64,000 nucleotides of DNA from Desulfitobacterium chlororespirans DSM 11544 (GCF_900143285.1 NZ_FRDN01000003.1:124001-188000); one strand, 5' to 3'. Positions 43,185 to 52,836 are shown, counted from the stretch's first letter. Numbers and translations are program-made. The notes: a model not told the origin generated them from the sequence alone.

Positions 43185-44270
43185 CTAATTAACTTTGTCA
43201 TATGAATAGATAAGGGACTTTACATCATAAACGGTTGTGCCGGTACACTTCAAAATGCTCTGGTCAAACACTGCCAGATTAACCCCATCCAGGGACATGG
43301 TGCTTATATATTCAATGCCGTCGAATCCTTTGCTTTTTATGTAGTCGCTTACGTATTGGGTTGGAAGATAGTCTAAAAGGCTATCGTGCCGCCTAAGGGG
43401 TTTAGCTATCTCCTGACTGATCATTTTTAATGGTTCAATATTTACTGCGTGACGAGTAAATTCGATTCCATATGATTGGGAAGCGAGAAAAGGGCTGATC
43501 TTATCTATCCCCGCAAGGTTAATCACTTCCATATCCCTCAGCAACTCAAATCTGCCAATTGTCACATAATCGTAAACGCCTGCTCTGATCTCATGCAACG
43601 TCGTTTTAACCGTATCTGCCAGGTAAAGGATACTAATTCCCTCAGGATTGGCCCGCCCTGCTGATGCCAAATGGGGAGGCGGAGGGCCCATCTCCCCGTT
43701 CGAAAATCCTTGTGATGTCGGGCATATGCGGCCACGATAAAAAATGGTACCAGCCTTGTAGGTTTTTCTCACGCAATAAATAAACTGATACAAGACATCT
43801 TTATTTAAGAAGTCTGTATGAAACCTGTTCCTGCGCTTGATTACTTCTACAAAATCAGCCCATGCATAATTTTTCATGATCCCGTTGTCCTTTAGATACT
43901 CTTGATCCTGACTTTGCCATAGCCCAATAGGAGCATCAAACAATTCAGGTTGTTCATTATACTTTTCGTGGCAGATGCTTGTGATCAACCTATAAATGCA
44001 GTCCGGAGCAACATTAAAGATATTCCACTTGTAATGCAGCATGTTCTTCATTAAGTCCGTGCTGTCTTTGGGGAAAGTCTCCGGCAAATTTGCCGCTGTA
44101 GTATATGTATCCAGCAATTCATCAAATAGGTCAGAAAGAGTGGTATCGCCATCAGTTTGATAGATGGGAACATTCTTCTGCCCACAAAAATCACAATTGC
44201 CAATAAGCTTCTGTTCCTGAATAATTGCTTTGATTTCAGCATCCCTAAAGCAGTTGGCACAGCAATACAT
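43185..44270 (-). CDS. RES-domain protein with N-terminal zinc-binding segment
   Basis: This 361-residue protein starts with two Cys pairs (CCANCF and CDFCG). A middle helical region follows. A C-terminal RES domain carries FYRGRICP, RANPEGISILYLA and a conserved Glu in TTLHEIRAGVYD. In RES toxins the Arg, Glu and Ser residues act in NAD+ breakdown, and here Arg and Glu are visible. The ATG at 44270 lies one base after the stop of the upstream gene and has GAGGTTGG before it. Being the last gene of a three-gene unit with a nuclease-like protein, it may be the toxic effector of a defence system. Confidence 0.72.
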   Translation of the reverse strand: MYCCANCFRDAEIKAIIQEQKLIGNCDFCGQKNVPIYQTDGDTTLSDLFDELLDTYTTAANLPETFPKDSTDLMKNMLHYKWNIFNVAPDCIYRLITSICHEKYNEQPELFDAPIGLWQSQDQEYLKDNGIMKNYAWADFVEVIKRRNRFHTDFLNKDVLYQFIYCVRKTYKAGTIFYRGRICPTSQGFSNGEMGPPPPHLASAGRANPEGISILYLADTVKTTLHEIRAGVYDYVTIGRFELLRDMEVINLAGIDKISPFLASQSYGIEFTRHAVNIEPLKMISQEIAKPLRRHDSLLDYLPTQYVSDYIKSKGFDGIEYISTMSLDGVNLAVFDQSILKCTGTTVYDVKSLIYSYDKVN

Positions 44271-44271
44271 A

Positions 44272-45225
44272 TCAACCAACCTCGCTCAAGTATTTTCCCA
44301 TTAACTCCAAGTGATGCATCAATGATAGCTTTTTTACACTTCCAAGTCCCGGATAGGTTTGATTTTCATAGTGATCCAGCAATGTTTTTAGTCCTAAGGT
44401 CAATGCAACCTGCTTAGGTTCTGCGTTATACCAGACCGCCAGTTTGGAAACCGCTTCATAGAACTTTTTGGCGGGGTTGGCTATATCTTCATTTGAATCA
44501 GAAACAAAATGCCTCACTCTCAGTTCATGATTTTCAGCAAAATACACGATATGGATAGCAACTGCATACGGAGCAAAGCCGGCTTCAAGATATTCGTCTC
44601 CAATGACCGAATAGTCTGCAAACCCCAAACTACCATCATCTTTAAAATATAAATGGCTGTCAGAAAAGAATTCATCCGGCACTTTCAGATAATCAGCATT
44701 CCGGCTTTGCTTCTCAAACTTATCGTCGAAAAGGACCCTATTCCGTCTTACTCTGCGTCTGAAGGCACTTTCGTCCAGAATCAGAACATATTTAGGATTA
44801 ACACTGGCAAACTCCCGCTCATAAAAATCAAGATAATCTCGGTTAGTATTAATAACAAGCAACTCGTCCTTATTAACACTCTTCTTCGCCCAATGTTCCA
44901 AAAACGATTGGGCATTTTCCTGCATGATTATGGACTTAATGACTGTCTTGGTTCCATAAAGCGTTAAGAACTCTTTTTTGTATGAAGCTTTTGAACCCTC
45001 TTTAGCATCCCCCAGATCTTTCAGGAACGAGCCTACCAATGGATTCCCGATAATCGCGATTGGATGACAAGCTTTGATGTATTCGGATATCGTTTTAATC
45101 AGCGTAGGGGAAAGCTTCACCGGCTCGACGATGGGAACTACATAATCTCCTAACAGGTTATTGGATACCAACTCCCGCAGTGCCAATAGTTCATATTGTC
45201 TTCCACGTACATAGGGAAAATACAT
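44272..45225 (-). CDS. sce7725-like family protein
   Basis: This 317-residue protein opens MYFPYVRGRQYELLALREL and contains VVPIVEPVKLSP, IGNPLVGSF and LILDESAFRRRV. These are features I associate with the sce7725 family, usually found next to sce7726 proteins in accessory regions; the same fold is called beta-protein-like in phage. The ATG at 45225 has GGGGG 8 bases upstream; a TTG at 45240 is less likely. It overlaps or abuts both neighbours, so all three are one translation unit. Biochemical role unknown. Confidence 0.62.
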   Translation of the reverse strand: MYFPYVRGRQYELLALRELVSNNLLGDYVVPIVEPVKLSPTLIKTISEYIKACHPIAIIGNPLVGSFLKDLGDAKEGSKASYKKEFLTLYGTKTVIKSIIMQENAQSFLEHWAKKSVNKDELLVINTNRDYLDFYEREFASVNPKYVLILDESAFRRRVRRNRVLFDDKFEKQSRNADYLKVPDEFFSDSHLYFKDDGSLGFADYSVIGDEYLEAGFAPYAVAIHIVYFAENHELRVRHFVSDSNEDIANPAKKFYEAVSKLAVWYNAEPKQVALTLGLKTLLDHYENQTYPGLGSVKKLSLMHHLELMGKYLSEVG

Positions 45226-45229
45226 ACTC

Positions 45230-46084
45230 TCATCCCCCAAACTTCTGATTTAAAAAACGATTGAGAGCTTCAAATTCCTTTTTCGCTGAATTTGAAAAAT
45301 ATATGAGCGACTTCAGTTCATATGGAACACTTTGAAAGAAATCAGCTTCTATTTTATTGCGCTTTTTCAGCTCCTGGATCGACATAGAATAAGCTTGCTC
45401 AACTGGTATCTTCACAAACCAAGAAAAACACTCGTCATAATAAAATACTTGGGATGTAACGGGTAGCCGCCCAAAGAACTTTTTTAAGATTTGCTCATAT
45501 TCCCCTTTATGCAGCACCTTAAAAATTGCCAGATGATTTAATTGTGAATTATCCTCTGCTGGTTCTTTGCGCAAGCGCTTGCTAATGGCATTCTTTTTCG
45601 TGAGGACGTAAATACCGACTGGAGTATCTTGCAAAATGGCCGATATTTTAGTGAAATTGCTTGCAGAAGTCACCACACATACATGATTAAACGCCTTATA
45701 GTAATCCCTCAACTGAGTATCGAGACGCTCAAATGAATCTAATTCAGTTTTTATTTCATACACGACCGCCTTGCCATTAATTAAGATGAAATCGGCCTTG
45801 GATTTTCCGATTGGGATTTGGGTCAGTGCCGTTGTGGTATTAATACTGTGCTTACCCAGTAAAAGCTTATTCAACAGGGTATTTTGGTAAAAGTACTCGT
45901 TTCTATAGGATGTTGACATGAAATTATATACTTCGCTAATGAGCTCACCATTATTTTTTGCTTCCGAATCCGTAACATATCTTCGCGCTACTTGGGTATA
46001 GGTTACGTTATTATTACCATTCAGTAGATTCTGGAAAACAGCTTGGGTAAAGAGTTTATTCAGTATCAAGTTCTGAGCAGCCAC
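45230..46084 (-). CDS. sce7726-like protein with PD-(D/E)XK-type nuclease motif
   Basis: This 284-residue protein has an apparent restriction-endonuclease core: KADFILINGKAVVYEIKTEL (about 94-113) gives D...ExK, with an upstream acidic residue and a following helix RLDTQLRDYYKAF. This matches the sce7726 family. The first 80 residues are helical and may bind DNA or the partner protein. A GTG start has GGGAGGGGG 6 bases upstream. It leads the three-gene operon; TATGATATCATA (46121-46132) lies in its promoter region. Role in phage or plasmid defence is inference from the neighbours. Confidence 0.65.
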   Translation of the reverse strand: MAAQNLILNKLFTQAVFQNLLNGNNNVTYTQVARRYVTDSEAKNNGELISEVYNFMSTSYRNEYFYQNTLLNKLLLGKHSINTTTALTQIPIGKSKADFILINGKAVVYEIKTELDSFERLDTQLRDYYKAFNHVCVVTSASNFTKISAILQDTPVGIYVLTKKNAISKRLRKEPAEDNSQLNHLAIFKVLHKGEYEQILKKFFGRLPVTSQVFYYDECFSWFVKIPVEQAYSMSIQELKKRNKIEADFFQSVPYELKSLIYFSNSAKKEFEALNRFLNQKFGG

Positions 46085-46120
46085 AAAAACCCCCTCCCTT
46101 TTTCACTATATTTTCCATTT

Positions 46121-46132
46121 TATGATATCATA
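46121..46132 (-). promoter_or_regulatory. Palindrome TATGATATCATA upstream of sce7726-like gene
   Basis: A perfect 12-bp palindrome about 40 bases before the operon start, overlapping a possible -10 region; candidate operator. Confidence 0.35.
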
Positions 46133-46186
46133 CTCTAAAAAGCTTGGAAAGCCCCTCTTACCTATTCGCATTCAGCATGCAGATAT

Positions 46187-48601
46187 TCATTTCTTCTCCA
46201 AATAAAGCTCCGGCAGCACAATCCTCACTTCCCGCTCTGTTCCTTCTTTCTGCCAATAAACGATAAAACGGATTCTTGCCTTACCGGGAACATAGCCTTT
46301 CTGCCAAACCGATTCCAGCCGGTCTTTAAACCTTTGGGAGAACTTCAGCACCGGCTGTCCGGCAGGATTCCGGCACCCATCTCCGTCAAAAGCCAGCTCA
46401 TCCCCGCTGTTCAGCAGTCCGATCCTTGGCCAATGCTGAGGGTAAAGGAAAAAGTCCAGCCAGACATCCCGAAAGGTCAGCTGCAAGGCCAGGAGACGGG
46501 GCGGCAGATAGTCTTCCTCATCCTCAAGGCGCTCCAGCCCCTCTGCGGAAATCCCATCCAGATAGCTGTCATTGCAGTGGATGATCAGATTGCGTTTGGC
46601 TCTGGTCATCCCCACATACAGCTGCCGCACCGCCTCCTCTGTTTCCAGGCTGAAGTGCTCCAGCAGGAGATAGACATTGTCAAACTCCCGGCCTTTAGCC
46701 TTGTGAATGGTGGAGACAAAGATGGTTTCCCTATCTCCCCCCAGAAAGTCCTCCAGCTTGGATTCCCGGATGAACATCTCCAGATCCGATGTGTATTTGG
46801 TGTCAGGGCAAGCCGCCTCGAACTCCTTGAGCAGACTGAGACAGACTTCGTAATTCAAACTGCGGGCAAATTTTTCTTTGAGCTTGCCCTTGGCCCCAGT
46901 CCAGGCCTCAGGGCTGATGGTGAATACCCCCTCGGTCAAACCAAGGGAGCTCAGAAAAAAGCGGACCTCCCATAGATTATACAGGTTAAACCCGTCATTG
47001 GATTGAATAAGCTTGGCCTGGAGGCTGTTCTTCACCAGCAGTCCGGTAATCTGCAAGGCTTCTTCATTCGTTTTGGTCAGGACACAGGTGGTGCCCGTAG
47101 GTCCTTCCCTGAGCATGTCCTCCACCAGGGGGGTAAGAAGATGATTGCTATGATAGCGTACCAGCTTGATTTTCCCCAGATCCGTTTGCTTGGGGATAAT
47201 CGGCGTATCCTTCAAACGGAGAGGAATCCTCGCAGCGAATTGATTGCTGAACTGCACAAGATTGCTTTTGCTGCGGTAGTTTTCCACCAGTTCGTACAGG
47301 GTCGCCTGCTTCTCCAGGATCAGATTCACCATATACTCCGAACTGGCCCCTCTGAATTCATAGATATTCTGATCGTCATCCCCCACGGCGATGACCCGCA
47401 TCTCCTCGTTATGCTCCATCAAGGCCTGAATTAAGGCGTACTCATGGGCATCCATATCCTGGGCTTCATCGATAACCAACACGGTTTTCGTGATTCTGCC
47501 CGGTTCCACTTCCCTATTCTTAATCCGTTTGACGGCTTCCTGAATGATCTCAGCGGATTTCTCCACGGTTCCTACTTTCCCCAATAAATCAAAGCAGTAG
47601 GAATGGAAGGTTTTGATCTCCACATAATGGGCCGTATTGCCAATCAGTTTTAACAAACGCTTTTTGAATTCATGGGCCGCTGCTCTGGAAAAGGTCACCA
47701 TCAGCAATTGCTCGGTCTTGACATCTTCCATCAGGAGGAGGGCGGCCAGTTTATGCACCAGAATCCGGGTCTTGCCGCTGCCGGGGCCGGCTGCCACGAC
47801 GATATGCCGGGATGTCCGGTCATTGATGATGTCCAATTGGGTGGGGGATAATTCGCCGAAAAGCTGCTGGAATTTGGCCGGGGTAATCGTGCGCTTGATT
47901 TCGTTTTGCCGGCTGCCTTTAAAGTACTTATTTAAAAACAGGCTGAAATTCATGCGGAAGTAATCATCCACAAATTGCAGGGCGGCCTGATAATCCCGGA
48001 TCATTTTCCGGGCATATTCGCCGACGATATGGACTTGCTGGACTTTGTTCTCATAAAACTGCTCCAGCTGTCGGTAATCCTCGGCTTTATAATTTTTGCG
48101 GTTGTTCTGCTCCAGCCGCTCAATGGTCAGCCCCTGATAGGTGATCATAAAGCCGCCCTCGATCTTGACAGCTTCGATCCTGCTTAAGTAAAAGAGAGCG
48201 TCCTCAATTTCCTTGACCGAGGTTTGGCTGCGGAACAGGGTGAACCTTTCCGCAAAGGCTTCTTTCAGCTCCAGCACGGAGAACTCCACCAGAACCTCTT
48301 CCTTCCGGGCTTCCTCACCGGTGAGGGCCGTACTGCTCTTGGCAAAAAGATGATCCAGGATAAACTGGGCCAGCTCATAGCGCTTTGACAGCTTGGCCTC
48401 CAGGACTTCCTTTTCCTCAAGGGCCAGCAGGGAGAGATGGTTCCGGGAAGAGCCTGTGATCTGACGCTTGATCCAGTTCTGGATGGTCCAAACATTCAGG
48501 AGGGTTCTGAGCTTGTTGGGGGTAGCCTCAGGACAACCCATCTCCTGGGCCTGTTCATTCAGCTCTTTAATATGAAAGATCTTCTCCTGATTTTCGATCA
48601 C
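46187..48601 (-). CDS. UvrD/Rep-type helicase, probably the C-terminal half of a split RecQ-UvrD protein
   Basis: This is a superfamily 1A helicase of 804 residues. About 250 helical residues (opening IENQEKIFHIKELNEQAQ) precede the Q motif LSPTQLDIIND, Walker A AAGPGSGKTR (about 272), motif II VIDEAQDMDAHEY, GDDDQNIYEFRGA, and late motifs STIHKAKGREFDNVYLL and LYVGMTRAKRN. The GTG start follows the RecQ-like stop by two bases and no ribosome site stands at proper distance. Large fused proteins with exonuclease, RecQ and UvrD parts exist in related bacteria, so this looks like the second half of one gene cut by a single-base loss. Confidence 0.82.
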   Translation of the reverse strand: MIENQEKIFHIKELNEQAQEMGCPEATPNKLRTLLNVWTIQNWIKRQITGSSRNHLSLLALEEKEVLEAKLSKRYELAQFILDHLFAKSSTALTGEEARKEEVLVEFSVLELKEAFAERFTLFRSQTSVKEIEDALFYLSRIEAVKIEGGFMITYQGLTIERLEQNNRKNYKAEDYRQLEQFYENKVQQVHIVGEYARKMIRDYQAALQFVDDYFRMNFSLFLNKYFKGSRQNEIKRTITPAKFQQLFGELSPTQLDIINDRTSRHIVVAAGPGSGKTRILVHKLAALLLMEDVKTEQLLMVTFSRAAAHEFKKRLLKLIGNTAHYVEIKTFHSYCFDLLGKVGTVEKSAEIIQEAVKRIKNREVEPGRITKTVLVIDEAQDMDAHEYALIQALMEHNEEMRVIAVGDDDQNIYEFRGASSEYMVNLILEKQATLYELVENYRSKSNLVQFSNQFAARIPLRLKDTPIIPKQTDLGKIKLVRYHSNHLLTPLVEDMLREGPTGTTCVLTKTNEEALQITGLLVKNSLQAKLIQSNDGFNLYNLWEVRFFLSSLGLTEGVFTISPEAWTGAKGKLKEKFARSLNYEVCLSLLKEFEAACPDTKYTSDLEMFIRESKLEDFLGGDRETIFVSTIHKAKGREFDNVYLLLEHFSLETEEAVRQLYVGMTRAKRNLIIHCNDSYLDGISAEGLERLEDEEDYLPPRLLALQLTFRDVWLDFFLYPQHWPRIGLLNSGDELAFDGDGCRNPAGQPVLKFSQRFKDRLESVWQKGYVPGKARIRFIVYWQKEGTEREVRIVLPELYLEKK

Positions 48602-48603
48602 CG

Positions 48604-50991
48604 TTAAAGAAACTTCTCCATCTGGTAAAAGGTTTTGAGGATATTCAGGGAACGGTTGCGGTGTTCTGTTTTTTTAAGGAAGGCGGCCAAATCCTGATGG
48701 TCGGCCAGGATCTTTTCCTCCCGCAGCAGATTGACCGCCGCGATGACTTCCTCTTTGGGAATGCCCAAGTGGTCGGAGATATAATCCACTCTGGATTCTG
48801 CCTCTTCCCCCGGCAGCTGCTTTCTGCTTTTGCTGGAAAAAAGCTTCTTGATGATCCGTTGTGCCTGCCCTTTTTGCTTTTCGTTCATCCTTGGGGAGCT
48901 TTCGATCTTCCCGATAGCTTCCATGACATTGCGGGAAAGAATGCTGTTGGCAAAAATCCTCGGTACATTCTGGCCCCGTTTGATATATCCGGCTTCCTCC
49001 AACGCAGTAACCGCCGTTCTCACCCTGGTTTCGATATCCATGATTCCATCGTCCCAGCCGGCCTTGCGGGCAATCTCCAAAGCGGATTGGGAGACCCTGG
49101 GCCGGAACCGGGTCAGCTCTTTAATCGCCTTCCAGACCTGCTGGATTTCCTGGATGCTGAGTTTGGTTTGGTTGAGCAGCACGAAATGCTTGCCCAAATC
49201 CTCATCATTGAACAGGACATAACAGTCGGCAGAGAGGATTTCGTCCCGGCCCGCCCGCCCTGCTTCCTGAATATAATTCTCCAGGGAATTGGAGATCTCA
49301 TAGTGAATGACCATGCCCACATCTTTCTTGTCCACTCCCATGCCAAAGGCGGAGGTTGCCACCATGATCCGGAGCTGGCCCTGGATAAAGGCATCCTGGT
49401 TGGCTGATTTCTCCTGCTTATCCATCTTGCCGTGATACGCTCCGGCCTGATAGCCGTCTTGGTTTAACCGCTGCGCCAAGTTCTCGGCAGTATGGGTGCG
49501 GGTCACATAGACAATGGTGGGGCATGGTTTCCCTTCCAGCAAATCCCGCAGGGCATTGTATTTTTCGTCTTCACTTTTCGCAAACACTTCGTAGCGCAGA
49601 TTGACCCGGGAGGCATTGGCTGAAAAGAGCTCCAGATCCAGGTCCAGCTTCTCCTTAAAATACCCCCGGATATCCTCGATGACCTTGGGCTTGGCTGTGG
49701 CCGTGAAGCAGGAGACGGGGATGCCTTCCGAAAGATTCTTCTTTTCCTGAAGGGATCTGATGAACTCCCCGATATAGAGATAATCCACCCGGAAGTCCTG
49801 GCCCCAGGCTGAAAAGCAATGAGCTTCGTCGATCACGAAACGGACCACATTCCGATTCAGCAGCAAGGATTCAATAGTCTTGGAACGCAGGGACTCCGGG
49901 GAAATATAGAGAAGAGAAGCGGAACCGTTCTCCACCCGTTCGTAGGACTTAGCCCTTTCGATGGGGTCCAGCAAACCATTGATGGTCACAGCCTCGGTGA
50001 TCCCCGCTCTTTCCAGATTATCCACCTGGTCCTTCATCAGGGACTGCAAAGGGGAAATGACCACCGTCAGCCCTTTGGCCGCGGCCCCGCTGATCAGGGC
50101 CGGAATCTGGAAGGTTATGGACTTCCCCCCTCCGGTGGGAAAAACCGCCAGCAGGGATTTATTGTCCACAGCCGCCTGAACCGCTTTTTCCTGGAGGGGC
50201 TCCCCTCCATAAGTCCGGTAGGAATCAAAGCCGAAGAACCGCTTCAGTCCTTTATGAATGTCCAAGGCTTCATGGCAGTAAACGCACCCCTCCAGACAGG
50301 GGTTGTTTCTCAATAAATACATGATCCGCTCGGTAGAAGGGTAATGTTTTAAGACCCAGGGCGGGGTGATGGCATAGCGATCATTGGTATTGAGCAAGGC
50401 CAGGCAATAGGCCAGCTCCACGGGATAGTGGGCTATAAGTCCGGTCAGGTCGGCTTGGGCGCAGATCCTGCCCTGAAACTTGTCCCGGATCAATTTCTCA
50501 GGAAATAAGGAACTCCCCTGATAGCCCATATAGTGGAAGAATGCGCTGAACTCCTTTTGTCCCTTTAAAAGGCTATGAAAAATGACCTTCAGAAGGGGGT
50601 CCGCCTGCTGAAATGCGGTCACCTCATCAAAGAATAAATCCCTGGCTTTGATGGAGTCGTTGAGAGGATTGTTGGCCTCTTCCGTCTGCAGCTTATCGTC
50701 CTTGAGCAGGGCATGATAAGGCCGGGCGGGGAACAAAAGGGGGGAAAGCCAGAGGGTGTCGATGACTTTGGCCGTGTGGAGACCCGCGGCCTGCAGGGTG
50801 TTGTCCAGATACTTGAGATCGTGGTGAAAGATGTTATGCCCGCCAAGATACTCGCTGCCTCGCAGAAACGCAGTAAAGTCAGGCACTGAAGCGGAGTGAA
50901 AGGTACTGCCGTCCCCTTTAATGCCGCCGATGTCCAGGATCTTTTTGCTTCTCGGCTCGATTTCGGTGTCGATAAAGGTGATCGGCTTCAC
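48604..50991 (-). CDS. RecQ-family helicase with N-terminal DEDD exonuclease-like domain
   Basis: This protein has 795 residues. A DnaQ-like exonuclease region comes first: FIDTEIEPRSKK (about 5-16) and LGGHNIFHHDLKYLDN (about 48-63). A Cys cluster CLEGCVYCH links to the helicase: Walker A FPTGGGKS (about 285), VIDEAHCFSAWGQDFR, TRTHTAENLAQRL and QEAGRAGRDE. The C-terminus has HRDC-like helical parts. GTG 50991 follows GGGGGG by 7 bases. The reading frame ends KFL-stop where homologous fusion proteins would be expected to continue into the adjacent UvrD-like frame. It probably acts in DNA repair or in defence. Confidence 0.83.
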   Translation of the reverse strand: MKPITFIDTEIEPRSKKILDIGGIKGDGSTFHSASVPDFTAFLRGSEYLGGHNIFHHDLKYLDNTLQAAGLHTAKVIDTLWLSPLLFPARPYHALLKDDKLQTEEANNPLNDSIKARDLFFDEVTAFQQADPLLKVIFHSLLKGQKEFSAFFHYMGYQGSSLFPEKLIRDKFQGRICAQADLTGLIAHYPVELAYCLALLNTNDRYAITPPWVLKHYPSTERIMYLLRNNPCLEGCVYCHEALDIHKGLKRFFGFDSYRTYGGEPLQEKAVQAAVDNKSLLAVFPTGGGKSITFQIPALISGAAAKGLTVVISPLQSLMKDQVDNLERAGITEAVTINGLLDPIERAKSYERVENGSASLLYISPESLRSKTIESLLLNRNVVRFVIDEAHCFSAWGQDFRVDYLYIGEFIRSLQEKKNLSEGIPVSCFTATAKPKVIEDIRGYFKEKLDLDLELFSANASRVNLRYEVFAKSEDEKYNALRDLLEGKPCPTIVYVTRTHTAENLAQRLNQDGYQAGAYHGKMDKQEKSANQDAFIQGQLRIMVATSAFGMGVDKKDVGMVIHYEISNSLENYIQEAGRAGRDEILSADCYVLFNDEDLGKHFVLLNQTKLSIQEIQQVWKAIKELTRFRPRVSQSALEIARKAGWDDGIMDIETRVRTAVTALEEAGYIKRGQNVPRIFANSILSRNVMEAIGKIESSPRMNEKQKGQAQRIIKKLFSSKSRKQLPGEEAESRVDYISDHLGIPKEEVIAAVNLLREEKILADHQDLAAFLKKTEHRNRSLNILKTFYQMEKFL

Positions 50992-51158
50992 GTTCTTTCC
51001 CCCCTTTTCCGTCAGACCTGCTGTATTTGTCACTTTCAGGTATCTTTCCGTTTTCGATAATATTCTCCTGATTTTTGTCAATTCCTGCTTTGGGGAGGGT
51101 ATGAGGAGTATGGGGGTTTAGTAAGGAATTGAGCTAAGCGATATTGCATGATATAGAC

Positions 51159-51198
51159 AAAGGCTTCCCCGAGAGAAATAACTCTTGGGGAAGCCTTT
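51159..51198 (-). terminator. GGCTTCC-type terminator
   Basis: AAAGGCTTCCCC and GGGGAAGCCTTT arms, extended by GAGAG/CTCT with one mismatch, overlapping the stop of the DUF3841-type gene. Confidence 0.78.
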
Positions 51199-51778
51199 AA
51201 AGTTCAATTGGTTTTGCCTTGCCATAAAACTTTCTCACGCTTACAATTTGCTCTTTTCGTAGTTCCCAAAAAGTCGCTTGTACAAAAGTCCACGGGCAGC
51301 AGGCTTTATCGAATACCTTCTTCCAAGATTCTCGTTTAACTTGCTCCTGCTCTTGTGCCGGCAGGCCAGCAAACCATTTGTCCGCAAGTTCCTCAGCTTC
51401 ATCATCATCTTCCGGCGCATCAGAAAAATAGCTGTCGTTCAGCACCAAGTGCCAGTATTCCTCATCACTCAGCAAGATCTTTTCGTCGGGTATTTCGGCT
51501 TCGATGACATAGTGTTCGCCGATATAATTTCTGAACTCAACCCTCCGCAAATCGGGTTTTACATTTTTGCCAAACAGGAGATACCAAGCCCATACCGGAT
51601 ACTCAACGCCTTGGGGCGGCTCTCCGACACACCCTTTCATTTCCCCAACAAGCCAGTCGTAGGATTTCCTAAACAAGTCGTCTTTCAACCACTCGGCTAA
51701 TGCGGCATCGCAATGTAGAACGCCCTTTTCGCAAAGGTCGTCATATGCCGCTTTATCTTGAATCGTCCATAAGCGCAT
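51197..51778 (-). CDS. DUF3841-type protein
   Basis: This 193-residue cytosolic protein begins MRLWTIQDKAAYDDLCEKG. It contains YDWLVGEMKGCVGEPPQGVEYPVWAWY and a C-terminal ACCPWTFVQATFWELRKEQIVSVRKF (cited in part), which fit DUF3841, a family of unknown function. Many acidic residues lie in the middle (DAPEDDDEAEELADKW). GCGGAGGTG lies about 6 bases before the ATG. It stands between the helicase genes and another unassigned gene. No enzymatic motif is visible. Confidence 0.7.
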   Translation of the reverse strand: MRLWTIQDKAAYDDLCEKGVLHCDAALAEWLKDDLFRKSYDWLVGEMKGCVGEPPQGVEYPVWAWYLLFGKNVKPDLRRVEFRNYIGEHYVIEAEIPDEKILLSDEEYWHLVLNDSYFSDAPEDDDEAEELADKWFAGLPAQEQEQVKRESWKKVFDKACCPWTFVQATFWELRKEQIVSVRKFYGKAKPIEL

Positions 51779-51795
51779 ATCAGCACACCTCCGCT

Positions 51796-51897
51796 ATCAA
51801 GTTGTTGGGCAAAGAAGCCATGGCCGACCGGCTGGACTATGGACATACCCACATGGGGGTCTTGCAGTTTAGCGCGGAAGCACTAAAGTATGTATGA
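51796..51897 (+). pseudogene. Short unassigned coding remnant
   Basis: A frame without its own start reads SAIKLLGKEAMADRLDYG and ends at a stop after SAEALKYV. It looks like the end of a truncated gene, possibly a mobile-element protein, but I cannot name it. It begins inside the leader of the DUF3841-type gene. Confidence 0.3.
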
Positions 51898-51989
51898 TTT
51901 TTAAAAGCTAAGGCGCTCAAGGAAAGTTTTTGCGGCCCATATGAGGGAAAACGTATCAGCAAAAGATTGGCTGCTCCCGGTGTTGCCAA

Positions 51990-52607
51990 CTATAGCTGAA
52001 CCGTTACATTCGGACTATCTTCATAAGCCGAATCGATAAGACATAACTGATTTAACACTTCGGCAAAAAGGAAATAGAGCGTCTTCAGTCTATCCATATC
52101 TTTAATTGTTCCGGGAACTTGAAAGTACAGTTCATCAACGCCCTCCGGGAATTCGCTGCCAAACCACCCCTCATCATCTTTGACTTTCAGGGAGATATCC
52201 GGCTGTATTTCGATAAGCTTGCGTATTCTTGAGTTTGAGAATAAACTAACTAATTTATCGCTATCGTTTCCTTTAATGATGAACTGATCGTCAAACTCCG
52301 GGTACCCCACTTCTATATCCTGTAATCCGAGAAGCTTCCCGATATTACTGAAAATCCCCTTGCGATATATCCTGAATTTAAACCCGTCTTTGTTTAGGTA
52401 AGGCGCCCTCATTCGGGTATAGGTTGTGGATGTTTTCCCGGTTGACACGGTATAGGTATCTAAAGTAATGGCCCATTCTTTGATTTTAGCAACGACTTTC
52501 TTTCCTTTAAAAAAGCCTCCGTCAATAAGGTCCGCACCAATTTCCTGACATAATGCTTCCCAAACCTCATGTTGACTTGGACCAAATATTTCCCGAAGCA
52601 ACCCCAT
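51990..52607 (-). CDS. Hypothetical protein (205 residues)
   Basis: I do not recognise this protein. It begins MGLLREIFGPSQHEVWEALC and has a mixed alpha/beta pattern. Segments include ITLDTYTVSTGKTSTTYTRM, GFKFRIYRKGIFSNIGKLLG and a C-terminal helix RLKTLYFLFAEVLNQLC. The distribution resembles DUF3137-like soluble domains, with no membrane helix. GGGGAGGAATCAG lies 6 bases before the ATG, so it is probably expressed. No neighbour suggests a role. Confidence 0.55.
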   Translation of the reverse strand: MGLLREIFGPSQHEVWEALCQEIGADLIDGGFFKGKKVVAKIKEWAITLDTYTVSTGKTSTTYTRMRAPYLNKDGFKFRIYRKGIFSNIGKLLGLQDIEVGYPEFDDQFIIKGNDSDKLVSLFSNSRIRKLIEIQPDISLKVKDDEGWFGSEFPEGVDELYFQVPGTIKDMDRLKTLYFLFAEVLNQLCLIDSAYEDSPNVTVQL

Positions 52608-52836
52608 ACTGATTCCTCCCCTGATATAGCTAGTACATGCCGATACAAATCATTCTCCCGAGATCAAACAAGCGTTCTATCGGCATTTTACATCATAAAA
52701 AATCCTTTGGCAATAACACGTTAGTCCGTTGCCATCGGCAAAGGGGTGTATGAACTGTGTCAACGTGATTTTAGGCACATCGCCCTTTCCTGCACCATGT
52801 TAAAATGAAAGAAAAAATCCCGAGGAGGGTCCAACA

